A stretch of DNA of 53,847 nt. Source: CAZRIP01 sp964600165. Lineage in GTDB: Bacteria > Elusimicrobiota > Elusimicrobia > UBA1565 > UBA9628. The DNA lies in assembly GCA_964600165.1 (NCBI GenBank), contig CAZRIP010000011.1:1-53847 (forward strand). The letters are read 5' to 3'. This document shows positions 31,238 to 39,165 of the stretch, piece after piece (the stretch's first letter is position 1; the number at the start of each line of letters is the position of its first letter). Both the position numbers and the translations under genes were made by a program. Under the pieces are notes generated by a model. That model saw nothing but the letters and a program-made list of their open reading frames with translations, made no database searches and was not told the origin of the DNA.

Positions 31238-32773
31238 GTGGAACAAAAGACCGAACAGCCCAAGACCGAAGAAAAGACCCTCTCCGAGATCATCGCGCTC
31301 AAGCGCGCGAAGATCGTCGAGCTGCGCGCGCGCGGCGTCGACCCGTTTCCGCCGCGCAGCAAGAAGACGCACTCCTGCGCCGACGTCGCGCGCCTGGCGG
31401 CGCCGCTCGCCGCCGGCGAGCACGGCAAGGAGATCGTGATCTGCGCGGGGCGCGTCGTCTCTCTGCGCGACATGGGCAAGACCATCTTCGCCCATCTCCA
31501 GGATCAGAGCGGGCGCTGCCAGCTCTACGTCAAGAAGGACGCCGTGAGCGAGGCCGTTTTTTCGTTGATCAAGAAAGACGTCCACGCGGGCGACTTCGTC
31601 GGCGTCACCGGAGCGGTCTTCAAGACCAAGACCGGCGAGCCCACGATCGCCGTGGCGACCGTCGACATGCTCGCCAAGGCGCTGCGCCCGATGCCCGAAA
31701 AATGGCACGGCTTGAAAGACGTCGAGACGCGCTACCGCCACCGCCATCTCGACCTCGTCGCCAATCCCGAGGTCCTGGCGAACTTCGCGAAGCGCTCGAT
31801 GATCGTGTCGACCGTCCGCAAGGTCATGGACGCGGAAGGCTATCTCGAGGTCGAGACGCCCGTGCTCCTGTCGCAGGCCGGCGGCGCCTCGGCGCGCCCC
31901 TTCGCGACCCATCACAACGCGCTCGACGCCGACATGGTCATGCGCATCGCGACGGAGCTTTATCTCAAGCGCCTGATCATCGGCGGCTTCGAGAAGGTCT
32001 ACGAGATCGGCCGGATCTTCCGCAACGAGGGCATCGACACCCGGCACAACCCCGAGTTCACGATGATGGAGTGCTACGCGGCCTACCAAGATTACAACGA
32101 CATGGCCGCGCTCTTCGAGAAGCTCGTCGGGACCTGCGCCGAGGCGCTCGGGATCGAGAAGGTGACCTACGGCGGCAAGGAGATCTCCGTCAAGCCGCCT
32201 TTCCGGCGCGAGTACCTGCCCGAGCTCTGGAAGAAGCACTGCGGCGAGCCGATCGAGAACATCTTGAAAGGCAAGGGCTTCAACCGCCAGGCGCTGCTCG
32301 CGCTCGCCGACAAGGTCGGCGCGCCCGCGGGCGAGAAGACGCCGAGCGCCAAGGTGTTCGAAAGGATCTTCGACTCGAGGATCCTCGAGCACCTCGAGCA
32401 GCTCACGTTCGTCTTCGATCACCCGACCGCGATCACGCCGCTCGCCAAGCTCCATAAGGACTACGGCGGCGGGATCGTCGAGCGCTTCGAGGCTTTCGGC
32501 GTCGGCCAAGAATTCTCGAACGCCTACTCGGAGCTCAACGATCCCGACGACCAGCGCGATCGGCTGGTCGAGCAAGCCCGCCAGCGCAAGGAAGAGGGCG
32601 ACGAGGAGGCCGACATCCTCGATGAGGATTTCGTCGAGTCGATGGAGGCCGGCATGCCGCCGACCGGCGGGATGGGCGTGGGCATCGACCGGCTCGTGAT
32701 GCTGTTGACCGGGCAGGAGTCGATCCGCGACGTGATCTTGTTCCCGACGCTCAAGCAGGAGGCCTCGAAGTGA
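31238..32773 (+). CDS. lysS: Lysyl-tRNA synthetase, class II
   Basis: 511 residues, the typical length. It charges tRNA-Lys with lysine. An N-terminal OB-fold anticodon-binding domain (about 60-175) is followed by the class II core: motif 1 near VETPVLLSQAGGASARPF, motif 2 FRNEGIDTRHNPEFTMME, and motif 3 GMGVGIDRLVMLLTG at the C-terminus. GTG start at 31238, 1 nt after the receiver gene. Its stop overlaps the GTG of the next gene (GTGA). Confidence 0.97.
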   Translation: MEQKTEQPKTEEKTLSEIIALKRAKIVELRARGVDPFPPRSKKTHSCADVARLAAPLAAGEHGKEIVICAGRVVSLRDMGKTIFAHLQDQSGRCQLYVKKDAVSEAVFSLIKKDVHAGDFVGVTGAVFKTKTGEPTIAVATVDMLAKALRPMPEKWHGLKDVETRYRHRHLDLVANPEVLANFAKRSMIVSTVRKVMDAEGYLEVETPVLLSQAGGASARPFATHHNALDADMVMRIATELYLKRLIIGGFEKVYEIGRIFRNEGIDTRHNPEFTMMECYAAYQDYNDMAALFEKLVGTCAEALGIEKVTYGGKEISVKPPFRREYLPELWKKHCGEPIENILKGKGFNRQALLALADKVGAPAGEKTPSAKVFERIFDSRILEHLEQLTFVFDHPTAITPLAKLHKDYGGGIVERFEAFGVGQEFSNAYSELNDPDDQRDRLVEQARQRKEEGDEEADILDEDFVESMEAGMPPTGGMGVGIDRLVMLLTGQESIRDVILFPTLKQEASK

Positions 32774-33126
32774 AGAAAAGCGAGCACTATTCGCTGGTCC
32801 TCTACTACGGCTACGTCGCGATGCTCGCCGACTCCTTTCTTTTCATGAGCTCCTCGGGCATGCTCGGGCGCGAAGACCACGCGGCGCTGCGCTTCATCGT
32901 CACGGCCGCGGGCCTTTTCGGCGTCTGGACGGCGGCCAAGCTCGGCCGCAAAGGCTGGGCCGCCGGACTCATCGCGCTGACCGCGGTGTTCAATCCGGTG
33001 TGGCACCCGCACGTTTTCAGCCGCGAGGCTTGGATGGGCCTCGACCTGCTCGCGGTCGGCTTCTTCATCGCCTCGCTGCTTTTCATGTGGCCCCGCCATT
33101 TCGAGGACGGCGAGCCGGCCGCTTGA
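32770..33126 (+). CDS. Small polytopic membrane protein
   Basis: 118 residues with three to four predicted helices. The conserved-looking pieces are AVFNPVWHPHVFSREAW and the following MGLDLLAVGFF helix, a pattern seen in small uncharacterised membrane families. GTG start overlaps the lysS stop, and the stop overlaps the lolC/E ATG by 1 bp, so it is tightly embedded in the operon. Function unknown. Confidence 0.78.
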   Translation: MKKSEHYSLVLYYGYVAMLADSFLFMSSSGMLGREDHAALRFIVTAAGLFGVWTAAKLGRKGWAAGLIALTAVFNPVWHPHVFSREAWMGLDLLAVGFFIASLLFMWPRHFEDGEPAA

Positions 33127-34346
33127 TGCCCCTCGAGCTCTTCATCGCGCTGCGCTATTTGCGCGCCAAGCGCAAGGGGTTCTTCGCGTTCGTGACGACG
33201 TCGATCGGCGTGGCCGGCGTGACCGTCGGGACGGCCGCGCTGATCACCACGCTCTCCGTCATGAACGGATTCCAAGCCGACATCCAGAAAAAGATCATCG
33301 GCGCGCAGGCGCACCTGACGGTCTACGGCGTCTACGACAAGCCCGAGCTCGCGCGCCTCGAAAAGACGGTCGCCGAGGACCCGGGAGTGGAGGCGGCCGC
33401 GCCGTTCGTGCTCGGCCAGGCGATCCTGACGTTCGGCGACCGCTCGGCCGGCGTCGTGCTCAAGGGCCTCGATCCCGAGCGCGAGTTCGCGGTCAACGAT
33501 CTCGCCAAATCGCTCAAAGAAGGAACCTGGAAAGGGCTCACGGCCGACCCGAAGAAGCCCGGCATCGTCCTCGGCGAAGAGCTCGCGCGCTCGCTGGGCG
33601 CCTGGGTCGGCGACGACATCGTCCTGGTTTCCCCCAAGTCGATCGCGACGCCGATGGGGCTTTTGCCGCGCATGCAAAAGTTCACGATCCTGGGGCTCCT
33701 GCACACCGGCTATTACGAGTATGACAGCACGACGGGCTGGACCGACATCGCGGCCGCCTCGAAGTTCCTCGGCGTCGAGACCGGCGCCTCGGGCCTGGGC
33801 GTGCGGCTCAAGGACCTTTCGAAGGTCGAATCCGCCGCGTCCCGGCTGCGGCGCGCGCTCGGCCCCGCGCACGCCGTCCGCACCTACGCGCAGATGAACC
33901 AGACCCTCTTCGCCGCCTTGAAGCTCGAGAAGTTCGTGATGTTCCTGATCCTCACGCTCATCGTCGTCGTCGCCTCGCTCAACATCGCCTCCACGCTGAT
34001 CCTGCGCTCCGTCGAAAAGACGCGCGACATCGGCCTGCTCAAGGCGATGGGGGCAAGCCCGTCGCAGATCCGCCGCATCTTCCTGACGGAAGGGTTCCTC
34101 GTCGGCAGCACGGGCATGGTCTGCGGCCTTTTGCTCGGCCTGCTGCTGTCCTGGGTGATCAAGACTTATCCGATCGTCGAGCTGCCCGCGGACATCTACT
34201 ATCTCTCGCAGGTGCCGGTCTCGGTGCAGCCGTGGGACGTCGCCGCCGTGCTCGCGATGGGCTTGCTGCTCTCGCTGCTCGCGACCGTCTATCCCGCCGC
34301 CCGCGCGGCCAAGGTCGATCCCGTCGAGGCGTTCCATTATGGGTGA
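33126..34346 (+). CDS. lolC: Lipoprotein-releasing ABC permease LolC/LolE
   Basis: 406 residues. An FtsX/MacB-fold permease with one N-terminal helix (about 20-45), a large periplasmic domain (about 50-265) and three C-terminal helices. LFIALRYLRAKRKGFFAF at the start and STLILRSVEKTRDIGLLKAMG in the coupling region are LolC/E signatures. With the next gene it extracts lipoproteins from the inner membrane for outer-membrane sorting. Only one permease gene is present, so it may work as a homodimer (LolF-like). Confidence 0.92.
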   Translation: MPLELFIALRYLRAKRKGFFAFVTTSIGVAGVTVGTAALITTLSVMNGFQADIQKKIIGAQAHLTVYGVYDKPELARLEKTVAEDPGVEAAAPFVLGQAILTFGDRSAGVVLKGLDPEREFAVNDLAKSLKEGTWKGLTADPKKPGIVLGEELARSLGAWVGDDIVLVSPKSIATPMGLLPRMQKFTILGLLHTGYYEYDSTTGWTDIAAASKFLGVETGASGLGVRLKDLSKVESAASRLRRALGPAHAVRTYAQMNQTLFAALKLEKFVMFLILTLIVVVASLNIASTLILRSVEKTRDIGLLKAMGASPSQIRRIFLTEGFLVGSTGMVCGLLLGLLLSWVIKTYPIVELPADIYYLSQVPVSVQPWDVAAVLAMGLLLSLLATVYPAARAAKVDPVEAFHYG

Positions 34347-35049
34347 GCTCGTGGTCGAGGCGCGCGCGGTCGACAAGACCTACGGCAAAGGCCACTCGTC
34401 CGTGCGCGTGCTGCGCGGGCTGGACCTGCGTCTTTCGGCCGGCGAGTTCTGCGTCGTGCTCGGTCCGAGCGGCTCCGGCAAGTCGACGCTGCTCAACATG
34501 CTCGGCTTGATGGATCGTCCGGACAAGGGCGAGATTTTCTTCTCGGGCCGCGAGACGAGCCGCATGGACGAGGACGCTCGCTCGGCCGTGCGCGGCGAGC
34601 GGCTCGGCTTCATCTTCCAGTTCGACTCGCTGCTTCCCGAGTTCACGATGCTCGAAAACGTGCTGATGCCCTGGCGCATCGCCCGGGCGCGAGGCGCGTC
34701 CAAGCTGGAGGAATCCGCGGCCCAAGCGCGCGCGCTCGAACTTCTGCGCGGGCTCGGCCTCGAGCGCCTGCGCGACCGCTTCCCGTCCCAGGCCTCCGGC
34801 GGCGAGCGCCAGCGAGTCGCCATTTGCCGCGCTCTGATCAACCACCCGACGGTGCTCCTCGCCGACGAGCCGACCGGCAACCTCGACAAGACCAACGGCG
34901 AAATGGTATTTTCGGATTTGAAGTCGCTCGCGGAGAAGCACTCCGTGGCCGTCGTGATGGTGACGCACAACGAATCGGCTTGCGGCTACGCCCACCGCAC
35001 GCTGACGATGCAGGACGGGGCCATCGTCGAAGAAGTCCGAAAAAAATAA
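34339..35049 (+). CDS. lolD: Lipoprotein-releasing ABC ATPase LolD
   Basis: 236 residues. Walker A GPSGSGKST at 42-50, Q-loop near FIFQFDSLLPEFTMLENV, signature ASGGERQRV, Walker B VLLADEPTGNLD, and H-loop VTHNES. The MacB/LolD type is shown by the LLPEFTMLENV segment. It overlaps the permease gene by 8 bp. Together they supply ATP-driven lipoprotein release. Confidence 0.95.
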   Translation: MGELVVEARAVDKTYGKGHSSVRVLRGLDLRLSAGEFCVVLGPSGSGKSTLLNMLGLMDRPDKGEIFFSGRETSRMDEDARSAVRGERLGFIFQFDSLLPEFTMLENVLMPWRIARARGASKLEESAAQARALELLRGLGLERLRDRFPSQASGGERQRVAICRALINHPTVLLADEPTGNLDKTNGEMVFSDLKSLAEKHSVAVVMVTHNESACGYAHRTLTMQDGAIVEEVRKK

Positions 35050-35059
35050 GGTAACCCGA

Positions 35060-35953
35060 ATGAAGATCTATATCGACGGCGAGTTCTACGACAAAGAGGA
35101 CGCGAAAGTCTCCGTTTACGACCACGGCGTCCTTTACGGCGACGGCATCTTCGAGGGCATCCGCGCCTACAACGGCCGCGTCTTCCGTCTCGAGGACCAC
35201 CTCCAACGCCTGCAGGATTCCGCCAACTCGATCCTTCTCAAGCTTCCGATGAGCCTCAAGGAGATCGAGAAAGCGGTCGTCGAGACGGTCCGCATCAACG
35301 GCCTGAAAGACGCCTACATCCGTCTCGTCGTCACGCGCGGCGTCGGCGACCTCGGCCTCGACATGCGCAAGTGCAAGAAGGGCGCCACCATCTTCGTCAT
35401 CGCCGACAAGATCGAGCTCTACCCCGACGAGTACTACGAGAAGGGCCTGACCCTCGTGACCTCGACGATCCGCCAGAAAGGTTTGGACCAGGTGACTCCG
35501 AGCGTCAAGTCCCTGAACTACCTCGCCAACATCTTGGCGCGCGCCGAGGCGACGGCCGCCGGGGCGCAGGAAGCGATCATGCTCAACGCCACCGGGCACG
35601 TCTCCGAGTGCACCGGCGACAACATTTTCTTCATCAAAGGAGGCAAGATCTTCACGCCGCCCACCTCCGCCGGCATCCTCGTCGGCGTGACGCGGCAAGT
35701 CGCCATGATGCTCGCCGACGACAAGCTCGGCCTCAAGGTCGTCGAGCGCAACTTCCCGCGCTACGACCTCTATTCCGCCGACGAGGTGTTCTTGACGGGC
35801 ACCGGCGCCGAGGTGATCGCGGCGGTCCGCATCGACGGCCGCACGATCGGCAAGGGCGTCGCCGGGCCGATCACGCGCCAGCTCATCAAGCACTTCCGCG
35901 AGTACGCGCGCTCGACCGGGACGCCTGTTTACGAGGAAGTCAAGGTCAAGTAA
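35060..35953 (+). CDS. ilvE: Branched-chain amino acid aminotransferase
   Basis: 297 residues. A fold-type IV PLP enzyme that transaminates Leu, Ile and Val with 2-oxoglutarate. VYDHGVLYGDGIFEGIRAY at the N-terminus, PLP lysine K150 in VKSLNYLANILAR, GHVSECTGDNIFF, and TGTGAEVIAAVRIDGR match the family. AAGG lies 9-12 nt before the ATG. The next reading frame begins at or across its stop. Confidence 0.94.
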   Translation: MKIYIDGEFYDKEDAKVSVYDHGVLYGDGIFEGIRAYNGRVFRLEDHLQRLQDSANSILLKLPMSLKEIEKAVVETVRINGLKDAYIRLVVTRGVGDLGLDMRKCKKGATIFVIADKIELYPDEYYEKGLTLVTSTIRQKGLDQVTPSVKSLNYLANILARAEATAAGAQEAIMLNATGHVSECTGDNIFFIKGGKIFTPPTSAGILVGVTRQVAMMLADDKLGLKVVERNFPRYDLYSADEVFLTGTGAEVIAAVRIDGRTIGKGVAGPITRQLIKHFREYARSTGTPVYEEVKVK

Positions 35954-35972
35954 GGATCGCGCCGAGGCGGCG

Positions 35973-37388
35973 ATCCAAGAAGGGATTCGTCTCTACAACG
36001 ACGGCCGCTTCGAGCAGGCGGCCCGCGCCTTCGACCGCGACCCCGCCGCCGCCGCCTTTTTCGCGCGGGCCTTCCGTACGCCGTCCGAGTCGGATCTCGC
36101 CGGGCTCTTGGCGCGCGGCAGGGCCTGCCAGGCCGAAGGCCGCTGGGATGAGGCCGCCGCGACGTTCCAACGCTGCGCGAAAGAACATCCGGACGTCGCG
36201 GACGCGTGGCTCGGCCTCGCCGAGGTGGAGGCCCAACTGGGCCGCCACCGCTCGGCCTCGGCGGCGCTGCGCAAAGCAGTGAGCACGGTCGAGCGGCCCT
36301 CCTCCGTCCAGGAGAGCCTCGCGCTCTTTCAGGCGCTGATGCGCCTGGGCCGTCTCGACGAGGCGTTCGCGCTGGGCCGCGAGATCCGGCGCCGGGACAA
36401 GCGCCTGCAAACGGCGGGCGCGCTGACCTGGCCCTGGGGACTCCTCGCGCCGCACGTCGGCGACGCCTCGAGCGCGCTCAGGCCGGTGCGGCGTTCGGTC
36501 GAGGACTATCTCGCGCGGAAACCTCGCGACGCCTGGGGGCGCTACTACCGCGGCATCCTGCGCCGGCGGCTCGGAGAGGAGCCCGGCCGCGAGGATCTCG
36601 AGGCCGCGGTTCGCTGGGCCTCGGCCGACGACGCGTGGATGACCTTCGAGCTCGGCCGCGCCCGCCTTTACGCGCGCGATTTCAAGGGCGCCCTATCCGC
36701 CTTCTCGAGCGCGGCGCGAGCCACCGAGCCCGCCGATTGGAAAGCCTACGCGTTCCGCGCCGAGGCTTACGCCTGCATGAGAAAGCCCGCGAGGGCCTTG
36801 CGAGAGCTCGAGCGCGCCGTCGCCGCGACCGCGGCGGCCGAGCGTGGAGACGCCCTGGCCTGGAAAGGGCAGGTCGAGCTGTGGCTCGGGCGGCCGGACG
36901 CGGCGCTGCGTACGCTCGACGAGGCGATCCGTCTCGGCGGGCGCTACGCGTTCGCCTGGCGCGGCGCCGCGAAGATCCGGCTCGGGCGGCCTCGGGAGGC
37001 GTTGGCGGATCTCGATCGCGCCATCGAGCTCAAATATTGGGACTTCGAGGCCTGGGTCTGGCGGGGCGAGGCCAAGCGCCTTTTGAAGGACTTCGACGGC
37101 GCCCTCGCGGACTTGGATCGAGCCCTCGAGCCGGCGACCGACCCGTGGGCCCTCATGAACCGCGGCCTCGTCCACGCGGCCCTCGGGCGCGAGGACCTTC
37201 TCGAGCGCGACGCCGCGGGCATCGGCCGCGATCTGCGCGACGCGATCGCGGCGCTTCTCCCGAAAAAAAAGACGACGAGCCAGCTCCTCGAGGCCGGCCT
37301 CGCCATGAACCACGGCTGCCGCCGCGGGGCCGGGTATGCCTGCGCCTGTTGGTTCGACATCAAGCCCACGGAGGTTTCTCCCCCATGA
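35973..37388 (+). CDS. TPR protein, third paralogue, unusual or missing start codon
   Basis: About 471 residues if started at ATC 35973. The frame is open back into ilvE and coding-like from about 35955: GIRLYNDGRFEQAARAFDRD matches the N-termini of the two TPR paralogues at 22521-26395. Yet no ATG, GTG or TTG occurs in this frame before TTG at 36108, which would delete that homologous segment. ATC at 35973 has GAGG 5 nt upstream. It lacks the charged coiled coil of the other two. The C-terminal TPR array ends with MNHGCRRGAGYACACWF, the counterpart of YNQLVWAR. Its stop overlaps the xth ATG. Confidence 0.65.
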   Translation: MQEGIRLYNDGRFEQAARAFDRDPAAAAFFARAFRTPSESDLAGLLARGRACQAEGRWDEAAATFQRCAKEHPDVADAWLGLAEVEAQLGRHRSASAALRKAVSTVERPSSVQESLALFQALMRLGRLDEAFALGREIRRRDKRLQTAGALTWPWGLLAPHVGDASSALRPVRRSVEDYLARKPRDAWGRYYRGILRRRLGEEPGREDLEAAVRWASADDAWMTFELGRARLYARDFKGALSAFSSAARATEPADWKAYAFRAEAYACMRKPARALRELERAVAATAAAERGDALAWKGQVELWLGRPDAALRTLDEAIRLGGRYAFAWRGAAKIRLGRPREALADLDRAIELKYWDFEAWVWRGEAKRLLKDFDGALADLDRALEPATDPWALMNRGLVHAALGREDLLERDAAGIGRDLRDAIAALLPKKKTTSQLLEAGLAMNHGCRRGAGYACACWFDIKPTEVSPP

Positions 37389-38149
37389 AGCTGGCATCCT
37401 GGAACGTCAACGGCCTGCGCGCCGTCTGCAAGAAAGGCTTCCTCGACTTTTTCAAGAGCAGCGGCGTCGACGTGCTCTGCCTCCAGGAGACGAAGTGCCA
37501 GCTCGATCAAGTGCCTCCCGAATGCGCGGCGCCGGCCGGCTACACGACGCAGTATCACTGCGCGGTCAAAAAGGGCTACTCGGGAGTGGCGACCTTCTCC
37601 AAGCTGCCGCCCCTACGAGTCGACAGGGGTTTCGACATCCCGCGCCTCGACGGCGAGGGGCGCGTGCTAACCTACGTCTACCCGTTCTTCACGCTCTTCA
37701 ACATCTACTTTCCGAACGGGAAAATGAGCCCGGAGCGGCTGGCGTTCAAGATGGACTTTTACGACTCGTTTCTCAAGGTCATCGAGAAGTACCGGAAGCG
37801 CGGCGAGGACCGGATCGTGATCTGCGGCGACGTCAACACCGCGCACCGGGAGATCGACCTCGCGCGCCCGAAGGAGAACAGCAAGTCCTCCGGATTCCTG
37901 GCGCAGGAGAGAGCCTGGATCGACAAGCTGCTCGCGGCCGGCTTCGTCGACACGTTCCGCGAGTTCGAGAAGGGGCCGGGGCATTATTCCTACTGGGACC
38001 AGTTCTCATTCGCGCGCGAGCGCAACGTCGGCTGGCGCATCGACTACTTCTTCATCTCGGAGAACCTGCGGCCGCGCTTGAAGAACGCCTTCATCTGGCC
38101 GCACGTGATGGGCTCCGACCATTGCCCCGTCGGCATCGAACTTTCCTAA
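37385..38149 (+). CDS. xth: Exodeoxyribonuclease III (AP endonuclease)
   Basis: 254 residues. It cuts DNA at abasic sites and removes 3' blocking groups. Metal and catalytic motifs: SWNVNGLRA at the start, LQETKCQ, ICGDVNTAHREIDL, WRIDYFF and GSDHCPVG at the end. The ATG overlaps the TPR stop (ATGA). With the uracil-DNA glycosylase at 4372 and dUTPase next door, it supplies a uracil-avoidance/base-excision set. Confidence 0.95.
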   Translation: MKLASWNVNGLRAVCKKGFLDFFKSSGVDVLCLQETKCQLDQVPPECAAPAGYTTQYHCAVKKGYSGVATFSKLPPLRVDRGFDIPRLDGEGRVLTYVYPFFTLFNIYFPNGKMSPERLAFKMDFYDSFLKVIEKYRKRGEDRIVICGDVNTAHREIDLARPKENSKSSGFLAQERAWIDKLLAAGFVDTFREFEKGPGHYSYWDQFSFARERNVGWRIDYFFISENLRPRLKNAFIWPHVMGSDHCPVGIELS

Positions 38150-38152
38150 AAT
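38147..38152 (+). promoter_or_regulatory. -10 box for dut, leaderless spacing
   Basis: TAAAAT begins within the last codon of xth and lies 6 nt before the dut ATG at 38159. TTGCCC at 38122-38127 could be a -35 with a long 19-bp spacer. dut may thus have its own start besides operon read-through. Confidence 0.45.
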
Positions 38153-38158
38153 AGTCTC

Positions 38159-38590
38159 ATGCGCGCCGAACCCGAGTTGCCGGTCCAGAAGCTCGATCAA
38201 GAAGCCGTCTTGCCGACGCGAGCCCACCGCGACGACGCGGGCTTGGACCTCTACGCGCTCGAGGACTCCGCGCTGCTTCCAGGGCACGGCGCCGTGATCA
38301 AGACCGGCGTGGCGATCGCGCTTCCCGCCGGCCACGTCGGCCTCGTGTGCGACCGCTCGTCCTTGGCCAAGCGGGGCCTGAAAACCGCGGGCGGCGTGAT
38401 CGACGCCGGCTATCGCGGCCCGCTCGGCGTCGTCCTCTGGAACATCTCCGCGAACCCGCAGGAGATCAGGAAAGGCGAGCGCATCGCCCAGCTGCTGATC
38501 GTCCCCGTCGCCGCGCCCGCGGTGCGAGAGGTCCCGTCGCTCGACGAGACGGCGCGCGGCGCCAAAGGCTTCGGCAGCACCGGCCGTTAA
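38159..38590 (+). CDS. dut: dUTP diphosphatase
   Basis: 143 residues. It hydrolyses dUTP to dUMP and keeps uracil out of DNA. All five trimeric dUTPase motifs are visible: DDAGLDLYA (I), CDRSSLA (II), GGVIDAGYRG (III), RIAQLLIVP (IV) and GFGSTGR (V). Starts 9 bp after xth. Confidence 0.96.
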   Translation: MRAEPELPVQKLDQEAVLPTRAHRDDAGLDLYALEDSALLPGHGAVIKTGVAIALPAGHVGLVCDRSSLAKRGLKTAGGVIDAGYRGPLGVVLWNISANPQEIRKGERIAQLLIVPVAAPAVREVPSLDETARGAKGFGSTGR

Positions 38591-38676
38591 GCCATCGCGC
38601 GCATACCGGATCGTCACCGCTCCTCAATAGCCAGTCCCCCGCTTCAAGACTTATCCTAGAAGCGGAGGACCAGACC

Positions 38677-39012
38677 ATGGCACGCATCGCGCGCAAACCG
38701 AACACCAAGCAGCAGCCCGCCCGGCGAGCGGCAGGCCGGACGGTCAACGTCGAGAAGGAAGAGCCCTACGAGGAAGACGAGGGCTACGGGGACAAGCTCG
38801 CCGACGCGGAAGAGCCCGAGCCCCCCGAGGATCCGGAGCAGCTCGTCGCCGTCGACCTCTCCGAAGAAAGCGAGATCGACGAGCGGGAGCTTCCGGAAGA
38901 CGAGGAGGACGAAGGCGCGGGCAACCGCGGAGCGCGCATGGCGCTGGACCGGGGCTTCGCCGCCATCGACGAGGCCCGTCGGCGCGAGCAGCGCGGCGAA
39001 CGGGGCGACTGA
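38677..39012 (+). CDS. Small acidic low-complexity protein
   Basis: 111 residues. A basic N-terminus (ARIARKPNTKQQPARRA) is followed by a Glu/Asp-rich middle (PEPPEDPEQL, PEDEEDEGAG) and a basic helical end. Probably disordered; no family recognised. The start is supported by GCGGAGG 9 nt upstream and by TATCCT at 38652-38657, so this gene has a true leader. Upstream residues of the longer frame are a shadow of dut. Confidence 0.6.
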   Translation: MARIARKPNTKQQPARRAAGRTVNVEKEEPYEEDEGYGDKLADAEEPEPPEDPEQLVAVDLSEESEIDERELPEDEEDEGAGNRGARMALDRGFAAIDEARRREQRGERGD

Positions 39013-39019
39013 CGGGATC

Positions 39020-39092
39020 GGTCTTTAGCCCCATGCGTCGCATGGGCCTGGAGACCTATTTCTCGTCGAGAAAATAAGGCCTCTGAGGCCTT
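39020..39092 (+). repeat. Array of short perfect hairpins after the acidic-protein gene
   Basis: GGTCT/AGACC (39020-39024, 39052-39056) encloses CCCATGC-gtc-GCATGGG (39030-39046). TTTCTC-gtc-GAGAAA (39059-39073) and AAGGCCT-ctg-AGGCCTT (39076-39092) follow. All inner loops have three bases. No T-run follows. It may be a 3' end structure or a structured RNA. Confidence 0.5.
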
Positions 39093-39113
39093 GTCACGTC
39101 CGTGTCACGGGCG
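39092..39113 (+). promoter_or_regulatory. Pho-box-like repeat before the MFS-DUF2252 gene
   Basis: TGTCACgtccgTGTCACgggcg: two TGTCA units exactly 11 bp apart (39092 and 39103), the spacing of PhoB sites. The -10-like TACAAT at 39154-39159 is about 40 bp downstream, further than in a standard Pho promoter. Confidence 0.45.
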
Positions 39114-39165
39114 GATGACTCCCGTTCCATAGTTCCCGTCCGCGCTCCGTTTTTACAATGGAGGC

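Noticed and set aside
36108..37388. TTG at 36108 as the start of the third TPR gene
   Set aside because: It would remove about 45 codons that align with the N-termini of the two paralogues and have the same codon pattern.
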